The notes beneath the pieces were generated by a model, which had not been told where the DNA came from, did not search any database, and saw nothing but the letters and a program-made list of their open reading frames with translations. This document shows positions 16,502-23,423 of a stretch of DNA of 64,000 nucleotides, piece by piece. Origin of the DNA: Glycomyces buryatensis (GTDB lineage: Bacteria > Actinomycetota > Actinomycetes > Mycobacteriales > Micromonosporaceae); assembly GCF_004912275.1 (NCBI RefSeq), contig NZ_STGY01000007.1:117993-181992 (forward strand). The letters are read 5' to 3'. Every line of letters starts with the position of its first letter. Positions within the stretch are counted from its first letter, which is position 1. The translations under genes and the position numbers were made by a program.

Positions 16502-16960
16502 ATGACCGGAATAGGGTCGGTTAGTTCAGTGCAGCCTGGGGACGTGGACGCAGAGGTCGCGCAGCGCGCGCTGCGCCGAATCAAGGACTATCTCGCCAAG
16601 CATCCGGTCGAGCCGGGGACTATCGAGGTCATCGTGGAACACGGCGAGCCATCGCTGGTGCTGCCGCGTCCAGCGGTGACGCTCTTCGCGCAGATCCTCG
16701 CGCAGCTCGCCGAGGGCCGCGGTGTGTCGGTCATTCCGTCGCAGGCGGAATTGACGACTCAGCAGGCCGCCGACCTGATCGGCGTCTCGCGCCCCTATCT
16801 GGTCGGCCTGCTCGACGACGGCACGATCCCCCACCGCAAGGTCGGTCGCCACCGACGCGTCTCACTGAGCGACCTACTGGCCTACAAACGGGCCGACGAC
16901 GAACGACGCCGCCACGCCGCCGATGAACTCGGCGAGCTCGGTCAGGAGCTGGGGATCTGA
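16502..16960 (+). CDS. antitoxin with excisionase-type HTH
   Basis: 152 residues from ATG 16502, with AGGAGG eight bases upstream (a GTG at 16493 lies inside that spacing and is less likely). The N-terminal half is a dimer or toxin-binding region. The C-terminal half holds a MerR/excisionase-like helix-turn-helix, LTTQQAADLIGVSRPYLVGLL, with the wing IPHRKVGRHRRVSLSDLLAY. Such proteins pair with PIN toxins, whose gene follows after 2 bp. Operator repeats overlap its promoter. Confidence 0.85.
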   Translation: MTGIGSVSSVQPGDVDAEVAQRALRRIKDYLAKHPVEPGTIEVIVEHGEPSLVLPRPAVTLFAQILAQLAEGRGVSVIPSQAELTTQQAADLIGVSRPYLVGLLDDGTIPHRKVGRHRRVSLSDLLAYKRADDERRRHAADELGELGQELGI

Positions 16961-16962
16961 CT

Positions 16963-17517
16963 GTGCCGCTTCGAGTCCTCTACGACGCGAATGTCCTCTA
17001 CCCGAACACGTTGCGCGACTTGCTGATCCGATTGGCACAGGCGGATCTCGCACAGGCCCGCTGGAGCGAGCGAATCCTCGATGAGATGCAGCGGGCGATC
17101 TCGCGGCAGCGACCCGACATCGCCACTGCGAAGCTCGCTGTTCTCCGCGACCGCATGAACGGCGCGATTCGGGATTGCCGAGTCGAGGGGTTCGAGCCAC
17201 TGATCGATGGCCTCAAACTGCCCGACGTGGATGACAGGCACGTGCTCGCGGCGGCGATCGCGTGCCGCGCCGACGCGATCGTCACGTTCAATCTCGGCGA
17301 CTTCCCCTCGGACGCCCTCGCGCCGTGGGGGATCGAGGCATGGAGTCCCGACGAATTCCTGCTCGACCTCATCGACCTCGACGCCAAGCGGGTCTGGGCC
17401 TGCCTTCAACGCATCGCGGACTCACGCCGCAACCCTCCAGAGACGATCGAGGATGTACTCGCTCAATTGGAGCGGTCCGGATTGATCGAGGCAGCGGCCG
17501 AACTGCGGGTCGGGTAG
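16963..17517 (+). CDS. PIN-domain toxin
   Basis: 184 residues starting MPLRVLYDANVLYPNTLRDLL. The first acidic PIN residue is Asp8; further acidic residues lie in ERILDEM, DVDDRHVLAAA and FNLGDFP, the order expected for a metal-dependent PIN ribonuclease. It is longer than classic VapC and belongs to the group that pairs with excisionase-type antitoxins. It starts 2 bp after the antitoxin stop. It ends 12 bp before the convergent CHAT gene, with no terminator visible between them. Confidence 0.87.
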   Translation: MPLRVLYDANVLYPNTLRDLLIRLAQADLAQARWSERILDEMQRAISRQRPDIATAKLAVLRDRMNGAIRDCRVEGFEPLIDGLKLPDVDDRHVLAAAIACRADAIVTFNLGDFPSDALAPWGIEAWSPDEFLLDLIDLDAKRVWACLQRIADSRRNPPETIEDVLAQLERSGLIEAAAELRVG

Positions 17518-17528
17518 CGATGACTTCC

Positions 17529-20042
17529 TTAAGCGCCGAAGGTGACGAAGGGGTGCCAGGGGCGGGACTCTCCCACCGCCGCCAGGGCTTCGGCCGGGGT
17601 GGATCCCTTGGCGCAGTGGCGGTGGTAGTCGATCATCATTTCCGCGGCCAGGTCGTCGGGGACGCGGCCGAGGCTGGAGACGACCGTCGATGCTCCGGCG
17701 TGGAGGAGCGCGGCGGTGAAGCCGAGCGTCTCGTTGCCGACCGCGACCGTCGAGCGGCCCAGGTCGCACGACGCCAGGACCACATGGCCCGGCGGCTGGT
17801 CGAGTCCGAGCAGTTCGTACGCGTTCAGCGGTCCCTGACTGAAGTCGAGCCGGGAGAACAGGACGTTGTCCGGTTCGTGGTGTCCATGCGCCGCAAGGTG
17901 GGCGACCGAGGCGCCGTCGAGGGCCTTGAGCACCAGCTCGGGATCGGATTCGTCGGCGGTCATGCGCTGCGCGTCCGGGTAGAGCTTGGCGATCGTGTCG
18001 ATCTCACGGCCGGCCGTGACCAGTGCCGGACCGGACGCGATCAGCGCGGGACCGGTCGGGGCGGGCCGCGTGACGGCCCGCCACCACGCCTCCGCCGAGG
18101 GCGCGACCGTCACCGTGCGCCCGCGCAGCGGCGTCAGCAGCGGCCAGGGCACCCAGGCGATCTTGCTGTGCGGCACGATGGCGACCTGGCGGTCGCCGAC
18201 GTATTCGTCGATCGGCTTCCAGATACCCTCGGCGAGCGCATCGGCATTGCGCCGCAAGGAGCCCTCGATGCTCTGCCGCAGTCGATCGGGGAGCCGGAAC
18301 GAGGACCCGAGCGCGTCCAGGTCGGCACCGAGCCGGCGTCCTGATTCGGCGGCGGCGTCGAGCGGCATGAGCTGTACGTGCCGGAGCCGGTCGCCCCCGG
18401 CGAGCACGGCTCGCAGGTGGCCGCCGTACTCGAACAGGCTGACCACCACGGTCTCCCGCGACTGGGCGAGTTCGTGGATCGACTCCGAGGAGATCCGCTC
18501 CGCCTGCTTGCCCGGGCCCGGCTGCATTCGGTCGAGCGCCCGGATCTGGTCTTCGAGCTCGCGGACCCGTTCCAGGTCCTCGGAGGCGTCCTCGCCGTCC
18601 ATCTGGAGTTCGAGAGCGCGTTGCCGCGCTCGACGAAGGCGGCCCAGCGCCTCGCGGGCATCGGGGTCGGCGCTCGACTTAACCGGCGGGATCCGCAGCG
18701 CCTGTGCGCGCGAACGCTCGGCCCACTCCAGCATGTCGCCGGGACGGCCGTGCTGGGTGGTCCTGCGGAGCCCCTCGTCCGCCAACTCGACACCGAGTGC
18801 CGAGATCCCTGCCTGGAACTCCACCGATCCGAACTCGGTCCGGTACCGGTCCAGCATTTCGAGACCGGCGTGGAGCTCCGGCATGGGATCGCCGCCTTCG
18901 GCTTCGGCGAGTTCGGCTCTGGCCAGATATCGAGTCAGGTTCTCGGCCAGGGCTTCGTATCCCAGGTTCTGCGGTGCCCGGTCCAGCAGCTCCGCGATCC
19001 CATCGAGTTCCGCGGTCCTGATCCGGGCGCGAGCCGCGAGGAACTTCGCCTGGTTGCGCCGCAGTGTCCATCCGCGATTTTCCAAGGCGTCGCCCAACCG
19101 CTCCACCTTGTCCGCAAAGTCGATGCCCTCATCCTTGGAGTCGAACTGCCCCTGGAGGATCAACAGCTGCGCTAGAACGGCCATCGGCACATTGCCCTGC
19201 TCGTACAGGGACTCCATCGCCTGCTTCGCCCAAGCCGCCGCCTCTTCGAACGGCTTGAACTCGAATCCGGCCACCGCTCGCCAGAATTCGAAGATCGTGG
19301 CTTCCCGCTGATTACCCGACTGCCGCATGATCCGGATCGCTTCGACCCAGTGCTCGACCGCCTGCCCGTACATGCCCACATGCAGCAGTGCGTCAGCATA
19401 GGAACCGTGAATGAAGCCCTCGAGTTCTGGGGCGCGCTGGCGGTAATATTCCCGGACCTCGTCAAAGGCCCCTAGCGCCCTGGTGATCTCACCCAGATCC
19501 ATCCAGAGCAGCGCCTCCATATGCCGGGTCTTGGCCTTGTGAAGGGGATTGCCGATCGCTTCGTACAGTTCCACCGCCCGCTGCGCGCTCTGGAGTCCTT
19601 TGCGCAGTTCGCCCAGGTCCCTACAGAGCCCGGCCCGATTGGAGAACAGAGCCGCATAGAAATTGTCCGGGCCATTCGCCTCCAGGTGCGGCTCGGCGAC
19701 CTCGAACCAATGTTTCGCTTCCGACAGCCGCCCGTTCTGCCAGAGGATCAACGCCCGTTGGTGCAATAGGACTCCGAGGTCCGCCGCGTGCACGAATTCT
19801 TCGGACTGGTCGAGCATCTTCAGTCCGGCCGTGGAATTCCCCAGGTACATGAGATTGGCCGCTCGCAAGTTGAGCACCATCGCGGTCAGTCGCGCCACCG
19901 ACGTTCCAGGACGGGGAGGAGTCCCCTCGTCCCATCCCAGCAACTCCAGCGCCTCCTGGTAGCACTCCGCGGCCTCAGTCGTCCGCACGAGGCGTTGGAG
20001 GCGCTGACCGCGTGAGTACAAACGCCAAGCGAGGGCAAGCAT
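17529..20042 (-). CDS. TPR-CHAT domain protease
   Basis: 837 residues, no signal peptide. Residues about 1-400 are helical repeats of TPR type (for example AAECYQEALELLG, KHWFEVAEPHLEA, QSAQRAVELYEAIGN). A charged helical linker spans about 440-500. The CHAT domain (about 560-837) is a caspase-like fold with the His/Cys pair His719 (HLAAHGHHEPD) and Cys759 (VLASCDLG). CHAT proteases are activated by partner proteins and cleave specific targets in bacterial defence and stress responses. It starts 10 bp after the small beta protein and belongs to the sigma/S8 cassette. Confidence 0.92.
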   Translation of the reverse strand: MLALAWRLYSRGQRLQRLVRTTEAAECYQEALELLGWDEGTPPRPGTSVARLTAMVLNLRAANLMYLGNSTAGLKMLDQSEEFVHAADLGVLLHQRALILWQNGRLSEAKHWFEVAEPHLEANGPDNFYAALFSNRAGLCRDLGELRKGLQSAQRAVELYEAIGNPLHKAKTRHMEALLWMDLGEITRALGAFDEVREYYRQRAPELEGFIHGSYADALLHVGMYGQAVEHWVEAIRIMRQSGNQREATIFEFWRAVAGFEFKPFEEAAAWAKQAMESLYEQGNVPMAVLAQLLILQGQFDSKDEGIDFADKVERLGDALENRGWTLRRNQAKFLAARARIRTAELDGIAELLDRAPQNLGYEALAENLTRYLARAELAEAEGGDPMPELHAGLEMLDRYRTEFGSVEFQAGISALGVELADEGLRRTTQHGRPGDMLEWAERSRAQALRIPPVKSSADPDAREALGRLRRARQRALELQMDGEDASEDLERVRELEDQIRALDRMQPGPGKQAERISSESIHELAQSRETVVVSLFEYGGHLRAVLAGGDRLRHVQLMPLDAAAESGRRLGADLDALGSSFRLPDRLRQSIEGSLRRNADALAEGIWKPIDEYVGDRQVAIVPHSKIAWVPWPLLTPLRGRTVTVAPSAEAWWRAVTRPAPTGPALIASGPALVTAGREIDTIAKLYPDAQRMTADESDPELVLKALDGASVAHLAAHGHHEPDNVLFSRLDFSQGPLNAYELLGLDQPPGHVVLASCDLGRSTVAVGNETLGFTAALLHAGASTVVSSLGRVPDDLAAEMMIDYHRHCAKGSTPAEALAAVGESRPWHPFVTFGA

Positions 20043-20052
20043 TCTTCAAATG

Positions 20053-20583
20053 CTACAGCCGGACCGCCGGAGTCACGACCACCGCCGGGAGCCCTTCTCG
20101 TTGCAGCACTTCATCCGGGCGAATCACCAACTGGAACATTTGCCCGTGTGGAAGTGCCTCCAGGACAAACCGGCCCGTCTCATCCGACGAGGCCCGCTTG
20201 GTGCCCTCGGGACTGCGAATCTCGACTTCATAGGTGCCCTCGGGACCGATCCAACCGTCAAGGCGCACCTCCCCAGTAGCCGCAGGCCTCGGGGTCACCA
20301 TTACCGTCACGGTTTCGCAGTCAAAGGTGATCGATGCCGGATCACCTTGTCCCACAGCGAGATCGGCTTCGCCTCGCACCAACACCAGATCGTTCTGGGA
20401 AATGCTCGCCACCCTGGCGTCCAATTCGGCTTCGAGTTCAAGCGCGAACAGCACCCGCTCGTCCAGGTCCTCCGGAATCGGGTCGTCGCGTTTGTGCAGC
20501 GCGTCGATCACCGTCATAATGCGCCGATCACAGGAGTCCAACGGCCCGCTCTCACCCTGACCGTCATATTCAGACCGCGTCAT
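20053..20583 (-). CDS. unrecognised protein with C-terminal beta-sandwich
   Basis: 176 residues from ATG 20583 (GAGGAG seven bases upstream; ATG 20586 is an alternative). It overlaps the sigma-factor end by 14 bp. Residues 1-60 are acidic and helical, with ERVLFALELEAELDARVAS. Residues about 85-176 are beta-rich, with GEVRLDGWIGPEG, VEIRSPEG and SSDETGRFVLEALPHG, resembling the Ig-like regulatory domains of the CarboxypepD_reg type. No signal peptide. Position between a sigma factor and a CHAT protein suggests a regulator, scaffold or cleavage substrate; none is shown by sequence. Confidence 0.75.
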   Translation of the reverse strand: MTRSEYDGQGESGPLDSCDRRIMTVIDALHKRDDPIPEDLDERVLFALELEAELDARVASISQNDLVLVRGEADLAVGQGDPASITFDCETVTVMVTPRPAATGEVRLDGWIGPEGTYEVEIRSPEGTKRASSDETGRFVLEALPHGQMFQLVIRPDEVLQREGLPAVVVTPAVRL

Positions 20584-21184
20584 CATCCTGCTCCTCACCT
20601 CTGCTCCAGCCGGGATCGGCCAGCAGCGTCTCCCTCATCTTGTTCAGGCAGCGGCCCCTGGTGGGGCCGATGCTGCCACGTTTCATCCCCAATGCCGCCG
20701 AGATGTCGTCGTAGTCGGGCCGGTCCACCGCCGCCACATAGGCGAGCAACTTGCGGCACTTCTCGGGTTGGGCAAGGAAGGCGCGACGCACGGCCTCGTG
20801 CTCGGTATCGCGGACGAGTCCGTCCTCGATGCCCTCGATGACCGGCTCCTGGATGTCGATCGGATCGGCGGCGATCTCGCGGCGGGCGCCGCCGATCATT
20901 CTCCAGGCTTCCCGTTTGACAGTGGTGAGTAGCCACTTCGTCAGAGCACGCGGTTGTTCCAGCTCATTTCCGGGGCGCCACAACCGAAGCCATGCGGTCT
21001 GCACGGCATCGGCGGCGCTGTCCCGGTCTAGGCCCGCCCGACGAGCCGATCGCCACAGCAGCTCATTGAGCTCCTCGACCAGGGTCCGCTGGGCCTTGCG
21101 GTCCCCGGCGCGCGCGGCCAGGTACAGCCGCGCCCGCCGGTCGTAGTCCACAACGGCCACCGATTGAGCCGGAATCGCGTTCAT
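20570..21184 (-). CDS. ECF-like sigma factor of the CHAT/S8 cassette
   Basis: 204 residues. Region 2 has ELNELLWRSARRAGLDRDSA and DAVQTAWLRLW (the -10 recognition helix), then TKWLLTTVKREAWR. Region 4 carries YDDISAALGMKRGSIGPTRGRCL, a typical helix-turn-helix, with an acidic tail EEQDDDAV. It should direct polymerase to its own promoter class. No anti-sigma gene is adjacent, unless the small beta protein serves. It begins 9 bp after the S8 stop and has its own -10 element overlapping that stop. Confidence 0.9.
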   Translation of the reverse strand: MNAIPAQSVAVVDYDRRARLYLAARAGDRKAQRTLVEELNELLWRSARRAGLDRDSAADAVQTAWLRLWRPGNELEQPRALTKWLLTTVKREAWRMIGGARREIAADPIDIQEPVIEGIEDGLVRDTEHEAVRRAFLAQPEKCRKLLAYVAAVDRPDYDDISAALGMKRGSIGPTRGRCLNKMRETLLADPGWSRGEEQDDDAV

Positions 21185-21190
21185 GACTTC

Positions 21191-21196
21191 AGGTTA
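21191..21196 (-). promoter_or_regulatory. leaderless -10 element, TAACCT, within the S8 stop
   Basis: TAACCT ends six bases before the sigma-factor ATG. Its TAA is also the S8 stop codon. It would let the sigma, beta-protein and CHAT genes be transcribed apart from the protease gene. Confidence 0.5.
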
Positions 21197-22738
21197 CTGG
21201 CTCTTGAGGCGCTTCAGGGCCCCGTGAACCCAGGCCGCCGCTTGCGTCGAATCCTCGACGGCCGCCGGCGGCACGCCAGAGCCGCTCATCTCGTTGGCCA
21301 GGAAGCCGGCCGCGATAGGAGCGGCGAAGGAGGTTCCGCTCCACACCGCGAATCCCGAGTAGAAATCGTCGGGGTCGTGGCTCTCCCGATCGCGGTCGAT
21401 CGTGGTGTAGTCGGTCTGGCGTTCGGGCTCCAGCGAACCGTCCGCGTCGCGCGGGAAGGTGCTGACCAGACCGGCACCAGACGCGTAGCAGGAGACCCAG
21501 GTGCCGTCGTTCGAGAACATCGAGACGGTCCGGTTCGGGTTCAGCGAGGCGACGCTGAGCACCGGTGCCTCGGTCTCCGGTTTGGGGAAAGCCGCCAGCG
21601 CGGCCGGGTAGAACGGCCGGTCCGAGGACTGGTTCCCGGCGGCGGAGACCACTGGAATCCCCAAGGCGGTCAGGCGATCCACGGCCGCCTTCATCCAACC
21701 CGCGATCGCATCGTTCGGGTCCTCGCTGACATAGCCGATCGCGAGGACCACCATGTCGACGCATATCGCCGATTCATCGCCGGCGCGGGCCGCCTCGGTC
21801 TCGTCGGCGACATGGTGCATCGCGGCGACCATCTCGTGCTCGTACGTTAGTCCGTCATTGTGGACGATGCGGAGCGAGTAGACCTGGATGTCCGGGGACA
21901 GCTGGCGCAGCAGGCCGGCCATGAAGGTCCCGTGCCCGTAGTGGCTGGCGACGTCCTTGACGTGCCCGGGCTCATGCACCGGCCCGTCCCAGGGCGTATT
22001 GAGGGGAGCGACGTGCGAGTCGGAGCGTGCGCCGAACTTGCGCTGGAAGTCATGGTCGACCACCACGAACGTGTCCAGCTGCTCGGCCCGGTCGGAAATA
22101 TCGAAGCCGGGGTGCGATTTCGGCACGCCGGTGTCGAGAATCGCCACTCGAACCCGACGCTTCATCTCGCGGCGCGGCGGCATCGGGTTCACCATGTCGA
22201 CCGGCATTCGACGAAGCGGAGTCAAGTGCGAACCCGCCTGGGGCGGCTCGGAGCTGCCAATGCTGGGAGATCCGCCCTTCGAGCACACCATCAGGTGCTC
22301 CAGACCGATCTTGGAGACGATGTCCGCGTCGAGGTCGCCGGCGTTCGCGGCTGCCTTCAGGGACTGGAGCGCCGACCAGGCGTCGACGGTCCCGTGTCCG
22401 CTCAAGGAGATCGGCACTCGGCGCGATCCTTGACTTTCCACAATGGCGCTGGCGGAGGAGCAGTCGAGGCGCCGTCCGCTCTGCCCGATGACCTCCTCCA
22501 GGCGGCTCATGGCCGCCGAGTCGGACAGCAGCGACTCGTCCATCAGCAGGCGGTCGTAGCGGTAGATGGTGCCGACCGGCATCGGCTGATCGGGGGCGCG
22601 GTCCGCTTCGAGGGGGTGCAGGACTCGGCCGCCGTGGCGGTTCAGGGTGCTCGAAGACAGTTCGGGCACGCCGCTCATGAGTTCGCGGCGGGGGTTGGGC
22701 TCCAGATGGGGTTCATCGTTTGAGAACACCAAACGCAT
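21194..22738 (-). CDS. intracellular S8 (subtilisin-like) serine protease
   Basis: 514 residues from ATG 22738, with GAGAGGAG just upstream. The catalytic triad is complete: Asp202 (VAILDTGVP), His269 (HYGHGTFMAG) and Ser470 (WSGTSFAAPIAAG), with oxyanion Asn369 in SAAGNQ. About 190 residues precede the catalytic domain, with no signal peptide or membrane segment, so the enzyme is cytoplasmic and may be kept inactive by this region. SLSGHGTVDAWSALQSL at about 111-127 resembles helical spacers in conflict-system proteases. First gene of the cassette; a 324-bp gap precedes it. Confidence 0.93.
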   Translation of the reverse strand: MRLVFSNDEPHLEPNPRRELMSGVPELSSSTLNRHGGRVLHPLEADRAPDQPMPVGTIYRYDRLLMDESLLSDSAAMSRLEEVIGQSGRRLDCSSASAIVESQGSRRVPISLSGHGTVDAWSALQSLKAAANAGDLDADIVSKIGLEHLMVCSKGGSPSIGSSEPPQAGSHLTPLRRMPVDMVNPMPPRREMKRRVRVAILDTGVPKSHPGFDISDRAEQLDTFVVVDHDFQRKFGARSDSHVAPLNTPWDGPVHEPGHVKDVASHYGHGTFMAGLLRQLSPDIQVYSLRIVHNDGLTYEHEMVAAMHHVADETEAARAGDESAICVDMVVLAIGYVSEDPNDAIAGWMKAAVDRLTALGIPVVSAAGNQSSDRPFYPAALAAFPKPETEAPVLSVASLNPNRTVSMFSNDGTWVSCYASGAGLVSTFPRDADGSLEPERQTDYTTIDRDRESHDPDDFYSGFAVWSGTSFAAPIAAGFLANEMSGSGVPPAAVEDSTQAAAWVHGALKRLKSQ

Positions 22739-22793
22739 GGGAGCTCCTCTCTCTTCTCGGGGGTCTATGCGGTTGTTCAGGCTGAGGATGTCG

Positions 22794-22817
22794 GTCCTCA
22801 AGATCGATTGTCCTCAA
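22794..22817. repeat. direct repeats upstream of the S8 gene
   Basis: GTCCTCAA occurs at 22794-22801 and 22810-22817 (TTGAGGAC on the coding strand), 16 bp apart, with GATCGATT between. It lies 56-79 bases before the S8 start, a suitable place for an operator or an activator or sigma contact. The rest of 22739-23062 holds only the DUF397 terminator and AT-rich sequence. Confidence 0.35.
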
Positions 22818-23009
22818 CTGGTGGCGGGATCGGGGTCCCGGCCCGATGCGTGCGGGCGGTGCCAAGGCCCGGAATGCCGAGCCCGTCGCGAGTTGGGCGG
22901 TATCTCAGCGTCCATACCGATAAGAACTCACCTTGTGATCACAGATACATCGCGGCGCGAGGTTTTTACGATTGACAGATCGGCGTGGCTAGTTCTATTG
23001 CGGCGCAAT

Positions 23010-23049
23010 AAAAAACCGCGTCCCTGCCGGATACGGCACGGGGCGCGGT
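23010..23049 (-). terminator. terminator after DUF397 gene
   Basis: On the minus strand ACCGCG...TGCCG pairs with CGGCA...CGCGGT, with a one-base internal irregularity, and is followed by six T. It lies 14 bp past the DUF397 stop. Confidence 0.85.
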
Positions 23050-23062
23050 CTGTGCGGTGCGA

Positions 23063-23362
23063 CTACTTGTTCGCGGACCGCTCGCTCTCATCGTCATCAA
23101 TGACCTCGACGATGGGCTCGTCCTCCCAGGTCTCGATGTCGAACTCGCCGTCCCTGGCAGCGGCCGTGAAGGCCTCCCATTCGGAGGGCGTGTAGATGAG
23201 GATGTCGCCCTCGGGCTCCTCGGCCATCCGCAGGGCCACCAGCCCGTTGTCGGCGTACCCGATCTCCAGGGCAGCGGGGGTCCCGTCCTCGCGCATGGTC
23301 CGTTCCCAACGGGCCGCAGCGGTGTCGAACTCACCCTTCAGGGGATGCTCACGCTTCGTCAT
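23063..23362 (-). CDS. DUF397 protein
   Basis: 99 residues. The core DGTPAALEIGYADNGLVALR and LIYTPSEWEAFTAAARDGEFD match DUF397, small actinobacterial proteins usually encoded next to an XRE-type regulator and acting as antitoxin-like or developmental partners (BldB and WhiJ systems). No XRE gene lies beside this one. Acidic C-terminus (EVIDDDESER). ATG 23362 has TATGCT six bases upstream and no ribosome site, so the start is probably leaderless. Confidence 0.85.
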   Translation of the reverse strand: MTKREHPLKGEFDTAAARWERTMREDGTPAALEIGYADNGLVALRMAEEPEGDILIYTPSEWEAFTAAARDGEFDIETWEDEPIVEVIDDDESERSANK

Positions 23363-23368
23363 GGCTTC

Positions 23369-23374
23369 AGCATA
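23369..23374 (-). promoter_or_regulatory. leaderless -10 element, TATGCT
   Basis: TATGCT sits six bases before ATG 23362. It begins at the end of the T run of the pruA terminator, so the -35 region would fall inside that terminator hairpin. Confidence 0.5.
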
Positions 23375-23408
23375 AAAAAGGGGTCCGCGGCACTCGCCCG
23401 CGGACCCC
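23374..23408 (-). terminator. terminator after pruA
   Basis: GGGGTCCGCGG and CCGCGGACCCC form an 11-bp perfect stem with a 7-base loop, followed on the minus strand by six T. It lies 16 bp past the pruA stop. Confidence 0.9.
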
Positions 23409-23423
23409 CTCTCAGCTGAGCTG

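Noticed and set aside
16167..17517. Toxin-antitoxin and phosphatase region as part of a prophage
   Set aside because: No integrase, structural or lysis genes nearby; the pair stands alone.
22027..22491. Plus frames opposite the S8 protease
   Set aside because: Arg/Ser-rich antisense shadow.
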